The translations under genes were made by a program, and so were the position numbers. 64,000 nt of DNA from Methylocystis sp. ATCC 49242 (lineage in GTDB: Bacteria > Pseudomonadota > Alphaproteobacteria > Rhizobiales > Beijerinckiaceae), in the NCBI RefSeq assembly GCF_000188155.2, contig NZ_KE124774.1, forward strand, positions 1,308,356 to 1,372,355, given 5' to 3'. Within the stretch, counting starts at the first letter, position 1; each line of letters begins with the position of its first letter. The notes below the pieces were generated by a model. The model made no database searches. It worked only from the letters and a program-made list of their open reading frames with translations, and was not told the DNA's origin. Shown piece after piece: positions 35,735 through 44,041 of the stretch.

Positions 35735-36289
35735 CTATCGTGCGGTAGGCGACCCGCCCGGCGCGGACTGGCCCGCTGCATTTGGCGCTTTGTTCGGCGC
35801 CGCCGGCGCGAATCCCGGAGTCGGGCTTGCGCAATTCGGATTGCCAGTCCCGATGTAGCGCCCGTAGGCCAGGTAAAAATCATGCTCCGGCGCTGGAGCT
35901 CCGTTGAACCGGGCGATGGTCACATAATACCAGCCCCGCAGCGGCGCGATGAACGCCACCCTCGGGCGCAGGCCAGTGAAATCATCGTTTCGCCAAACGG
36001 TTCCATTGGGTCCGACCACGACGATTTCGTCATCGGCTCCCGTGCCGAACATCGCGATTTCATCCAGCCGGAGGCACTCACCCCGATTTGCGTAAACCGC
36101 CGCCTCCCATCTCGCTGTCGATAGTCCCACCGAATTCAAAACAGTGCCGCCCATCACAATCGAGCTACAGTTCAGGCCAGTGCAACTGGAAACCGAGGGA
36201 TCGAAAATTTCGTAGCCTGCCTGGCTCGTCGTGGGCGCAAACATGGAAATGCAAAAGCCTGCGCTGGCCATAATCAGCATTTTTTTCAT
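35735..36289 (-). CDS. Secreted protein, tandem paralogue B
   Basis: 184 aa from the ATG at 36289 with the same GAGGGTAAGGCT leader as paralogue A. Signal peptide to about residue 24. Mature sequence shares SCTGLNCSSI, ARWEAAVYANRGECLRLDE, VVGPNGTVWRNDDF, GWYYVTIA and HDFYLAYGRY with A; the Pro/Ala-rich tail differs. The duplication unit includes leader, gene and terminator. Function unknown; likely periplasmic or extracellular with disulfides. Confidence 0.7.
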   Translation of the reverse strand: MKKMLIMASAGFCISMFAPTTSQAGYEIFDPSVSSCTGLNCSSIVMGGTVLNSVGLSTARWEAAVYANRGECLRLDEIAMFGTGADDEIVVVGPNGTVWRNDDFTGLRPRVAFIAPLRGWYYVTIARFNGAPAPEHDFYLAYGRYIGTGNPNCASPTPGFAPAAPNKAPNAAGQSAPGGSPTAR

Positions 36290-36792
36290 AGCCTTACCCT
36301 CTCGCATTACGCTCGGTCGGTCAGGTTGAGCGATGCCTGTGACTGAGAAGTCCCGACGCCGAAGCACTGCAAAGCTATTATTTGCGCTTCCCGTCAGACG
36401 TCAGAGGAAATGAAGGCAGAGCCAAAGCTCATTACCCCAAATCATGAACTTCCATCACGCTCAATTAACTGTAGACATTCAACTAAGTTCCGATGCGTAA
36501 ATATTTTTTAAATAAATACTACTGAAACTTGACATTTTGATCATGATTGTTGCCAAGCTTACATTTATTTCTTGATAAGTATTAGCCTGAATGATTGCTA
36601 GGAACACGCCAGGGGCGGACAGGCGCAGATTTTGAACAGGGGCGAGAAGCGACCTTGAGTCGACAACCACGGCTGCACGTCGGAGCACGGTCGAGAGGCC
36701 GCGCTGAAACCGCGAACGGTTGCCCCCTTCCCGCGACTGAGCCATAGGGGGAATCGCCGCCGCCCCGCGCGGTCCAACGCGGAGCGCCGCCC
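36290..36792. other. AT-rich intergenic region
   Basis: About 500 bp between divergent genes. 36430-36600 is clearly AT-richer than the rest of the window, with short homopolymer runs and TGATCATGA near 36540. No supported gene; a minus frame at 36479-36745 overlaps this and lacks features. The low GC suggests a promoter region or a relic of transferred DNA. Confidence 0.45.
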
Positions 36793-38139
36793 ATGCCCTC
36801 GCCTTCCCGCCGCGCCTTTCTCACCGGCGTCGCCGCAAGCCTCGTGACCTTGCCCGCCCGCGCCGAGACGCCCGCCGGTCCCCGCGTGCTGGAGGCGCGG
36901 GCCGGGACGGCGAAGATCGCCGCAACGGGCGAGACGGACATTCTCGGGTTCGACGGCGTCACGCCCGGCCCCCTGCTGCGCTTCAGGCAGGGCGATGAAC
37001 TCGCCGTTCGCCTCGTCAACAAGCTCGACCTGCCCGCGAGCGTTCACTGGCACGGCATGCGCGGCGACAACGCCATGGACGGCGTCGCGCCGCTGACGCA
37101 GCCCGCCGTTGCTCCGGGCGACTCTTTCGATTACCGCCGCAAGCTGCCCGACCACGGACTCTTCTGCTACCGTCCGAGCGTCTACGGAAAGACGCCCGAG
37201 TTGATGGGCCGCGGGCTCAAGGGCCTGATGCTCGTCGACGAGCCCGCGCCCCTTTCCGCCGACGCGGACCTGCTGCTCGTCCTCGACGACTGGCGGCTCG
37301 ACGCGCAGGGCAAGATCAGCGGCGCTTTCGACGACGACGCCGAAGCGCGCGGCGCCGGTCGCACCGGTCCCCTCCTTGCCGTCAACGGCAAGGCGGCTCC
37401 CGCGACGCATGACTTCGCGCCGGGGGCGCGCGTCCGCCTGCGCCTCGCGAATCTCGCAAATGCGCGGATCATGATCCTGACCTTCGATGGGGTGAAACCC
37501 TTCGTCATCGCCATCGACAGCCAGCCCTGCGACGCGTTCGAGCCCGTTCGACGCAGCATCCCCGTCGCGCCCGGCGCCCGTTTCGAGCTGATGTTCGACA
37601 TGCCGGAGACCGAGGGCGCCAAGGCGCGCGTCATCCTGCGTGGGCCGGACGGAGCCGACAGCGACCTTCTTATCGCTACGGCGAAAGGCGCCAGAACGGA
37701 GAAGCGCCCGCCCATCGCGGCGGCGCCGCAGAACCCGTCGCTGCCGCCGGAGATCAAGCTCGCAAACGCCAGGAAGGTCGATCTCGTCATCGCGCCGCGC
37801 AAGGAGCAGTCCGGCGCCGGATGGACCATCAACGGCGCCGTGACCAAAGGCTATGAAGGCGCCCCGCTCTTTCGGGTCCCCGCCGGAACGCCGGTGACGC
37901 TCGGTTTCGTCAACAAATCACAAAACCCGCTCGCGATGCATGTCCATGGCCAATGCATGCGCCTGCTGCACGACCTCGACGACGGGTGGGAGCCCTATTG
38001 GCGCAATGGGGTCATCGTGCCCGCGGGCAAGACCAAGCATGTCGCTTTCATCCCGGACAGCCCCGGAAAATGGGCGATTCACGACGATATTCTCGAACAC
38101 GAAGCCGCCGGCCTCGCGAGCTGGTTCCAGGCTGACTAG
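36793..38139 (+). CDS. Multicopper-oxidase-like cupredoxin protein lacking T1 and several T2/T3 ligands
   Basis: 448 aa with a Tat signal (SRRAFLTGVAASLVTLPARA). Three cupredoxin domains as in laccase-type enzymes. The first copper motif HWHG (85-88) and the third, as MHVHG (H383, H385), are present. The second (normally WYHSH) reads LFCYRPS at 123-129. The fourth (normally HCHxxxH) reads HDDILEH at 430-436, so the T1 cysteine and a T3 His are replaced by Asp. Standard oxidase activity is therefore unlikely; a copper-binding or structural SufI-like role is possible. It stands alone. Confidence 0.8.
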   Translation: MPSPSRRAFLTGVAASLVTLPARAETPAGPRVLEARAGTAKIAATGETDILGFDGVTPGPLLRFRQGDELAVRLVNKLDLPASVHWHGMRGDNAMDGVAPLTQPAVAPGDSFDYRRKLPDHGLFCYRPSVYGKTPELMGRGLKGLMLVDEPAPLSADADLLLVLDDWRLDAQGKISGAFDDDAEARGAGRTGPLLAVNGKAAPATHDFAPGARVRLRLANLANARIMILTFDGVKPFVIAIDSQPCDAFEPVRRSIPVAPGARFELMFDMPETEGAKARVILRGPDGADSDLLIATAKGARTEKRPPIAAAPQNPSLPPEIKLANARKVDLVIAPRKEQSGAGWTINGAVTKGYEGAPLFRVPAGTPVTLGFVNKSQNPLAMHVHGQCMRLLHDLDDGWEPYWRNGVIVPAGKTKHVAFIPDSPGKWAIHDDILEHEAAGLASWFQAD

Positions 38140-38443
38140 AGTGAAATTGCGCCATCGTCCCCAATAAAAATTCATCCTGTTGAAATATTGGGGAGATTTT
38201 TGCCTTTTTTTCAGCATTATGAGGCACTGTCGATTCAGTGAGCGCCAGAGTTTCAACCAGCGGTTTAGGTTTTCGCGAAATAGGTCAACTGTTGACAGCA
38301 GTCGCCTAAAATCGCCGACCGGACGAATACATGCGCATCTACATTGCCGCCCGCCGATGTCCGACAGCCTCCGCGCCTGACGCCGATGGCGAAAGCGCTC
38401 GGCTCATTTCCCGCTCGTCGCGCCCTTCCGCGGAATCCCGGCG
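38140..38443. other. Intergenic, no gene seen
   Basis: About 300 bp, AT-rich in its first half (38160-38300) with T-runs after 38195 that could end the upstream transcript, though no convincing stem is seen. No supported gene on either strand; it probably contains the promoter of the rpfF-like gene. Confidence 0.4.
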
Positions 38444-39382
38444 ATGACAGGGATCGTCTTTCGAGGCCCCAAGGACCCCGCCGAATTTCCGCGCTGGCGG
38501 TTCGAGACGCTGGATATCGACTACCAGCCGGAAACCCGGTCGATCTGGATGAGCTACCGCGCCGACGCGCCGCATTGCTACACGCTCACGATGCTCGTCG
38601 AACTTCTGCAACTGCGCGACTCGCTGCGCGCGCTGCACCAGAGCGGAGCCACGAGCCGTTATCCGTTCCGCTATCTCGTCATGGCGTCGAAACGACCGGG
38701 CGTCTTCTCCCTCGGCGGCGACCTCGCAACCTTCGCTGCGGCGATCCGGCGGAATGATTTGTCGACGCTCGTGACCTATGCGCACGCCTGCGTCGACCTC
38801 GTCTACAGCTATTCCCAAAGCCTCGACCTGCCGATCGTCACGCTTTGCGCCGTACACGGTCAATGCCTCGGCGGCGCGCTCGAAGCCGCCCTCGCCTTCG
38901 ATTTCATCATCGCCGAGGAAGACGCGGTCTTCGGACTCCCGGAGGTGATGTTCAATACATTCCCCGGGATGGGAGCGGTGACGATGCTCACGCGCCGCGT
39001 CGGTCCTGCGCTGATGCAGCAGATCATCATGGAGGGGCGGACCTACACGGGTCGTCAGATGCATGAGCTCGACGTCATCGACGCGCTCTCGCCGACGGGC
39101 CGCGTGAAGGACGCGGCCGTGGAGTGGATGCGCGAGGACGGAGATAAACGCTGGCGTCGTCGACGCGCCATCGCCGAGGCGCGACGACGCTGCAACCCCG
39201 TGACGCACGACGAACTCATCCGGATCACGGAGCTCTGGGCGGAATGCTCGGCGCGCATTGACGACCGCGACCTGCGCCACATGGACCGTCTGGTCCGCGC
39301 GCAGCGCCGGCTGTCCGGAGCAGCGGCCGAGATTGGCCACCGGACGTCCGGGCAGTCTCTCGAAAAGACCTGTTCGGAGTGA
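38444..39382 (+). CDS. rpfF: RpfF-like crotonase (probable DSF-family signal synthase)
   Basis: 312 aa. Crotonase fold with SLGGDLATF, AVHGQCLGGALEAALAFDFI and LPEVMFNTFPGMGAVTML. In RpfF, two Glu 20 residues apart (E141, E161 in Xanthomonas) catalyse both hydration and thioester cleavage; here E147 and E167 match in context and spacing. RpfF makes cis-2-unsaturated fatty-acid quorum signals from acyl-ACP. The neighbouring membrane GGDEF-EAL gene, 25 bp downstream, resembles the signal-to-c-di-GMP link known in Rpf systems. Product chemistry cannot be read from sequence. Confidence 0.75.
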   Translation: MTGIVFRGPKDPAEFPRWRFETLDIDYQPETRSIWMSYRADAPHCYTLTMLVELLQLRDSLRALHQSGATSRYPFRYLVMASKRPGVFSLGGDLATFAAAIRRNDLSTLVTYAHACVDLVYSYSQSLDLPIVTLCAVHGQCLGGALEAALAFDFIIAEEDAVFGLPEVMFNTFPGMGAVTMLTRRVGPALMQQIIMEGRTYTGRQMHELDVIDALSPTGRVKDAAVEWMREDGDKRWRRRRAIAEARRRCNPVTHDELIRITELWAECSARIDDRDLRHMDRLVRAQRRLSGAAAEIGHRTSGQSLEKTCSE

Positions 39383-39407
39383 CGGCGCGACAAATGGACG
39401 GATATTG

Positions 39408-41699
39408 ATGCAGGCTCTGACGAACCAGAGAGTTTCCGCCGAGGCGGAAATCTACGCCGACCTCGTCGAGACGCTGTTCGACACGACGGAGACCCTGATC
39501 GCGGGGATCGTCTTCGGCCTGCTCGCGCCAATGATCGCCTGGCTCTCGACCGGCGAAGCGACCTACCTTGCGCTCGTCGCGCTGATGTCCTGCATCGGCG
39601 CCTATCGCATCCACGTCCTCCTCTCGCACAACCACACCCCCATTGCGGAGCGCCGCCGCGACGCGCGCAAATGGGAGCATCGCTATACGATCGGCGCCGT
39701 GAGCTTCATGGCCCTGCTGGGGTTTTCCACAGCGATCCTGTTCAGTCAGCATCACAGTGAGATGATCGGCTATTACGGCGTGATCATCATGACCGGCGTC
39801 ACCGGCAATCTCGCCGCGCGCAATGCCGCGCGGCCCAATATCGTCTTCTGGCAGGTGGTCGGCACCTGCATGCCGCTCGCCATCACCGTGTTTTTCAGCT
39901 TTTCTGTCTGGTATTGGGGTATTTCGGCGTTTCTGATCTTCGGAGCGCTGTCGGTCTTCAAGACGACGAAATTCCTGAAGGGCCATCTCGAGTCGGCGCT
40001 GCGCAATGGTCGCGACGCGTCGCGCCAGCGGCAGAAATTCAGCCTGGCGCTCAACTCGATGACGCACGGCCTGTGCATGGGCGACTCGGAGCTTAACATC
40101 ACCGTCGTCAATCGCCGCGTGATCGAGTTTTTCGGCATCGTCGCGGCGACGACCCCCATCCGGCTCGAGGCGCTGGCGCATGCGATTGGCAGAAGCGTCG
40201 CCATGTCCTCCGTCGAGACGACCGTGTTCACCGAAAGGTGGAAGCGCCACGCCGCCATGCCGCACGCAAATGTATTCACCCACAAGATCGGCGAGCGCTT
40301 TTTCGACTTCCACTGCGAGCGCGCAGAGGGAAACGCTTTCATCACCGTGATCGAGGACGTGACGGCGCAACAGCGCGCGCTGCGTGAAATCGAGCGCATC
40401 GCCCATTTCGACGATCTCACCGGCCTGCCCAACCGCTATCAGTTCCAGGACACGCTCGGCGAAAACCTTGTCCAGCTGAACGAGCGCGGCCTGAAGGCGG
40501 CTCTGATCAATATCGATCTCGATCGGTTCAAGGAGGTCAACGACACGCTCGGCCACACCGTCGGCGACCAGCTTCTCGCGAGCGTCGGGGCGCGTCTGAG
40601 CGCCTGCGCGCCCGCGCCGCACATGGTCGCGCGTCTCGGCGGCGACGAATTCTGCGTGCTCGTGCGCGCCACGAGGGAGTTGCCCGACATCGACGCTTTG
40701 GCCCAGCGAATGATCGCGGAGATGAACCGCCCATTCTTCATCGACGGCAACACGATCAGCATCGGCGCAAGCATCGGCGTCGCGGCGGCGCCGCAGGACT
40801 CGGAAACGCCCATCGGCCTGCTCAAATGCAGCGATCTGGCGCTGTACCGCGCCAAGTCCGGTCAACGCGGAACGGCGGTCTGGTTTACGCCGCAGATGCA
40901 GGAGGCGCTGAGCAGGAAGCGCGAGATCGAGACGGAACTGCGTCATGCGCTCGAGGCCGATCAGCTGATCGTCCATTATCAGCCGATCGTCGACTCGCGC
41001 CGCGGAGCGGTCGTCGCCATGGAGGCGCTCTTGCGCTGGCGCCACCCCGAGCGCTGCCTCGTCTCGCCGGTCGAATTCATCCCGGTCGCCGAGGAAACCG
41101 GACTGATCGTCGACATCGGCGCATGGGCGCTGAAGCGAGCGTGCAGTGACGCAATGGCCTGGCCGGCGCATGTTCGCGTCGCGGTCAATCTTTCGCCCCG
41201 ACAGTTTCATCAGACCGATCTCGTCACGACGATCGCTGCGGCAATCAGCGAAACCGGTCTGTCGCCCGACCGGCTCGAACTCGAGATCACGGAAACGACG
41301 CTGATGGCGCAAACGGACGACGTCGAACGCAAGGTGCGCGCGATAGACGCGCTGGGCGTCCGTCTCTCGCTCGACGATTTCGGCGCGGGCTACAGCAGCC
41401 TCGGCTACCTCGACCGTTTCCCAGTGAAGAAAGTGAAGATCGACCAGTCCTTCGCGCGGCAGGCGATCGATTCGCCGAAAACGCAGGCGATCATCGGCGC
41501 GATATCGCTGCTTGCACGTGACCTCGGCATAGACCTCGTCGCAGAGGGCGTCGAAAACCATGACCAGCTCGCCTTCATGGCGAGCAAGAACATCTTCCTC
41601 ATCCAGGGTTACTTGTACAGCAAACCGCGCCCGATAGAGGAACTCGCGCCGCATCTCGCCCATTGGCAAGACGCGCCGCGCCTCGAGAGCGCGGCGTAA
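39408..41699 (+). CDS. Membrane PAS-GGDEF-EAL cyclic-di-GMP protein
   Basis: 763 aa. About five to six transmembrane helices within residues 20-195 form an N-terminal sensor of MASE type; a PAS-like region follows (about 215-325, LALNSMTHGLCMGDSELNIT). GGDEF is intact (RLGGDEF) with DLTGLPNR upstream; EAL is intact (MEALLRWRHP) with EITET and DDFGAGYSS. Both synthesis and hydrolysis of c-di-GMP are possible. Adjacent to the rpfF-like gene, it is the best candidate receiver of that signal, although it has no RpfR-type FI domain. Confidence 0.88.
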   Translation: MQALTNQRVSAEAEIYADLVETLFDTTETLIAGIVFGLLAPMIAWLSTGEATYLALVALMSCIGAYRIHVLLSHNHTPIAERRRDARKWEHRYTIGAVSFMALLGFSTAILFSQHHSEMIGYYGVIIMTGVTGNLAARNAARPNIVFWQVVGTCMPLAITVFFSFSVWYWGISAFLIFGALSVFKTTKFLKGHLESALRNGRDASRQRQKFSLALNSMTHGLCMGDSELNITVVNRRVIEFFGIVAATTPIRLEALAHAIGRSVAMSSVETTVFTERWKRHAAMPHANVFTHKIGERFFDFHCERAEGNAFITVIEDVTAQQRALREIERIAHFDDLTGLPNRYQFQDTLGENLVQLNERGLKAALINIDLDRFKEVNDTLGHTVGDQLLASVGARLSACAPAPHMVARLGGDEFCVLVRATRELPDIDALAQRMIAEMNRPFFIDGNTISIGASIGVAAAPQDSETPIGLLKCSDLALYRAKSGQRGTAVWFTPQMQEALSRKREIETELRHALEADQLIVHYQPIVDSRRGAVVAMEALLRWRHPERCLVSPVEFIPVAEETGLIVDIGAWALKRACSDAMAWPAHVRVAVNLSPRQFHQTDLVTTIAAAISETGLSPDRLELEITETTLMAQTDDVERKVRAIDALGVRLSLDDFGAGYSSLGYLDRFPVKKVKIDQSFARQAIDSPKTQAIIGAISLLARDLGIDLVAEGVENHDQLAFMASKNIFLIQGYLYSKPRPIEELAPHLAHWQDAPRLESAA

Positions 41700-41706
41700 C
41701 CGATTT

Positions 41707-42408
41707 TTACCGGCGGTCCAGCGCGCGGCGATCGATGGGCGGCTGCGCCATGCGTTCGGCGCGGAAAATCGCATGCGACGCATTATAGCGTCGGCCGAAC
41801 AGCCGCAGATAGGCGTCGATTGCGGCAAGCTCGGGCTGCGGCTCGACGACATCCTTGACGATCATCAATTCACGCGCCTCTTCCGCGCCAATGACGGAAT
41901 CGCTCTCGATCAGCCGCTCGGTCTTCACAAAGCCGATTCGGCGGCCGAGCGCCGCATAGAGCCCGAACAATTCAAAGGGCTCGCCCTCGAACGAGAATTT
42001 CGCGCCGGCTTCCGCGACGATTGCGGAGCAATGCATGGCGAAATCGAAATCCGCACCGCTCATCAGCGAACGCGCCCAGGCCAGCGTGATGACGGGCGTA
42101 TCGACAATCAACTCCGCATTCGCGGCGACCATTGCGGCGAAGCCTTCGGCGGCCGGGGAAGCCGCCCCGGGCCCATGAGCAAAATCGAAAATCAGAAACT
42201 TCAGCGCGCCATATTCGCCTCTCGTGATGGAGCCGAGCAGAGCCGAGATCGTTTCGACGCCCGCCTTGTCGAAACCGGCGTGCGTTTTTGACAGCACGAT
42301 CGCGTCGTGTTGCCTCATCCAGACCTGACGAACGCCCGGAAGCTGCGCTGCAGCGTCAGGCAGATTTTCCAGCAACAACCTAGAATCATTGGAAAAAACT
42401 ACGGTCAT
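41707..42408 (-). CDS. Divergent crotonase-fold protein
   Basis: 233 aa with GGAG before the ATG. FLIFDFAHGP, then VDTPVITLAWARSLMSGADF and DFAMHCSAIVAEAGAKFSFE, follow the crotonase core and align with the RpfF-like neighbour. Asp122 falls where RpfF has its first catalytic Glu; a Glu-rich EGEPFELF lies near the second. The C-terminal trimerisation part is shorter than in standard enoyl-CoA hydratases. It converges on the GGDEF-EAL gene (7-bp gap). It may be a companion enzyme or a regulator of the RpfF-like protein. Confidence 0.6.
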   Translation of the reverse strand: MTVVFSNDSRLLLENLPDAAAQLPGVRQVWMRQHDAIVLSKTHAGFDKAGVETISALLGSITRGEYGALKFLIFDFAHGPGAASPAAEGFAAMVAANAELIVDTPVITLAWARSLMSGADFDFAMHCSAIVAEAGAKFSFEGEPFELFGLYAALGRRIGFVKTERLIESDSVIGAEEARELMIVKDVVEPQPELAAIDAYLRLFGRRYNASHAIFRAERMAQPPIDRRALDRR

Positions 42409-42478
42409 GCCTCGACTCCGGGGGGCGGAACGGCTGAAGACAGCGTAAACTAAGCATTAATCCGAAACCCGTAAAAGC

Positions 42479-42503
42479 GGTTAATTTTCGTTAAATATCG
42501 TTA
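42479..42503. promoter_or_regulatory. Three phased GTTAA repeats, CtrA-like site
   Basis: GTTAA at 42479, 42489 and 42499, exactly 10 bp apart, inside a short AT-rich tract 70 bp upstream of the crotonase gene at 42408. CtrA in alphaproteobacteria binds paired TTAA half-sites with about 7 bp between them; the spacing here is 6. The rest of the 364-bp gap (42409-42772) shows no gene. Confidence 0.4.
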
Positions 42504-42772
42504 AATTTTTTAATCATTCGGACTTGCCGCCAAAGAAGCGCGCGGTCCGAATGAGGCCCCCGTGTGGCTGAAGGTCGCGGGACAGGCGGCGATCCTTGAT
42601 ATAAGATAACTTTCAGCTGCTACCCGGCCCCGCGTCGCGCCGACGGCGCCTCGGCGGGCGGTCTGTCAGCTGGGAGCGTCTCGGGGCGCATGTTCCAACG
42701 GCGCGTCGATTGGAGACCAAAACCGCTCGGCAGAAAAAGAAGCGGCCGAATTATTCGAAAGGGAGAAAAGGA

Positions 42773-43348
42773 ATGAAGATGCGCTTTCTCGCCGTCATGA
42801 CGATGGCGACGCTCGGATGGGTGGCGCAGGCTCACGCGCATGGCGACGTGGGGTCCAACCAGGGCCAGTGCCTGATGAAGATCGGCCCGGACACGATGAG
42901 CTTCACCGGCTATCAGCCCGCCAAGTCACGCGAGCAGTTCTGCGACGACATTCCGGACGCCGGCCCGACGATCATCACGCTCGACGCCCAGCAGGACGAG
43001 TTGCGTGACATGAATCTCGAGATGCGCGTGCTGCGCGACGTCGGCCAAAAGGATGACAACGAGAATCTCGAAGCCAATACGGAATATTATTCGGCGCCGA
43101 AGAAGTACAGGACCGGCACGCTGACCTTCGACCACAACTTCGTCAACGAAGGGAAATATATCGGCATCGTGAAGGCCAGAAGCGACGACGGCACCAAGGA
43201 ATATGTCGCGCGCTTCCCCTTCTCGGTCGGCCTGACCGCCACCAAGGACCTCACCATCGCCGTCTTCTTCGGCGCTCTGGCGCTCGTCGGCTTCGGCCTC
43301 TGGTACAAGAAGGCCTTCGTCGACAAGAAGCCGGCCGCAAAGGCCTGA
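42773..43348 (+). CDS. PmoD/AmoD-like periplasmic protein with C-terminal membrane anchor
   Basis: 191 aa from the ATG at 42773 (GGGAGAAAAGG upstream). Signal peptide ends AQA-HAHGD or AHA-HGD, so either cut leaves an N-terminal His. The periplasmic domain has two Cys (GQCLMKIGPD, EQFCDDIPD) and several Met, with beta-rich FDHNFVNEGKYIGIVKARSD, then one transmembrane helix (about 160-180) and a Lys-rich tail. This architecture equals that of the copper-binding PmoD/AmoD proteins of methane and ammonia oxidisers, but I cannot confirm the family without alignment. It is not next to a pmo operon here. Confidence 0.55.
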   Translation: MKMRFLAVMTMATLGWVAQAHAHGDVGSNQGQCLMKIGPDTMSFTGYQPAKSREQFCDDIPDAGPTIITLDAQQDELRDMNLEMRVLRDVGQKDDNENLEANTEYYSAPKKYRTGTLTFDHNFVNEGKYIGIVKARSDDGTKEYVARFPFSVGLTATKDLTIAVFFGALALVGFGLWYKKAFVDKKPAAKA

Positions 43349-43352
43349 GGCT

Positions 43353-44036
43353 TCAGGGCAAGTCCTCGATGCGACCGTCGCGTAATGTTACGCGGCGGTC
43401 CATTTGTTCCGCCAGCTCAAGATTATGCGTCGCGATCAGCGCCGCCAGCCCGGTGTTGCGGGCGAGCGCCATCAGCGTCGCGAAGACATGCTCCGCCGTG
43501 CGCGGATCGAGATTTCCCGTCGGCTCGTCAGCCAGAAGAAGATGCGGCGCATTGGCGACCGCGCGCGCGATGGCGACACGCTGCTGCTCGCCTCCAGAAA
43601 GTTCCGACGGCCGGTGCGACGCGCGCGCGCCGAGACGCAGATAATCCAGCAATTGCTGCGCGCGAGCGCGCGCTTCCTTCGGATCGAGCCCGTTTATCAT
43701 CTGCGGCAGCGCAATGTTCTCGAGCGCCGAGAACTCCGGCAGCAGATGGTGAAACTGATAGATGAAGCCGATCGCCGAGCGCCGCAGCCCGGTGCGCTCC
43801 GCGTCGCTCATGCGCGAGGTCGGCGCATTATTGATGAGCGCCTCGCCGCCGTCAGGCCGCTCCAGGAGTCCGGCGATATGCAGCAGGGTCGACTTGCCGG
43901 CGCCCGATGGCGCGACCAGCGCCACCGTCTCGCCCGGGTAAATCGACAGGTTGATGTCGACGAGAATGTCGAGCCGCGCTTCGCCTTCGCGGTAATGGCG
44001 CGCGATGTTGCGCAATTCGAGGACGGCTTCGGTCAT
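43353..44036 (-). CDS. lolD: Lipoprotein-releasing ABC transporter ATPase
   Basis: 227 aa. Walker [10 protein letters not shown], signature [14 protein letters not shown], Walker [13 protein letters not shown]. The [19 protein letters not shown] and LxD-type sequence are those of LolD in the LolCDE complex, which lifts lipoproteins from the inner membrane to LolA. Directly follows lolC in the same operon (5-bp gap). Confidence 0.93.
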   Translation of the reverse strand: MTEAVLELRNIARHYREGEARLDILVDINLSIYPGETVALVAPSGAGKSTLLHIAGLLERPDGGEALINNAPTSRMSDAERTGLRRSAIGFIYQFHHLLPEFSALENIALPQMINGLDPKEARARAQQLLDYLRLGARASHRPSELSGGEQQRVAIARAVANAPHLLLADEPTGNLDPRTAEHVFATLMALARNTGLAALIATHNLELAEQMDRRVTLRDGRIEDLP

Positions 44037-44041
44037 TGCGC

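Noticed and set aside
36479..36745. 88-codon minus-strand frame in the AT-rich gap
   Set aside because: No ribosome site or domain; spans a composition change and overlaps the multicopper-like gene promoter.
39225..41852. 875-codon minus-strand frame opposite the GGDEF-EAL gene
   Set aside because: Shadow frame: product is Arg/Asp-rich without signatures, while the plus strand has intact GGDEF and EAL motifs.
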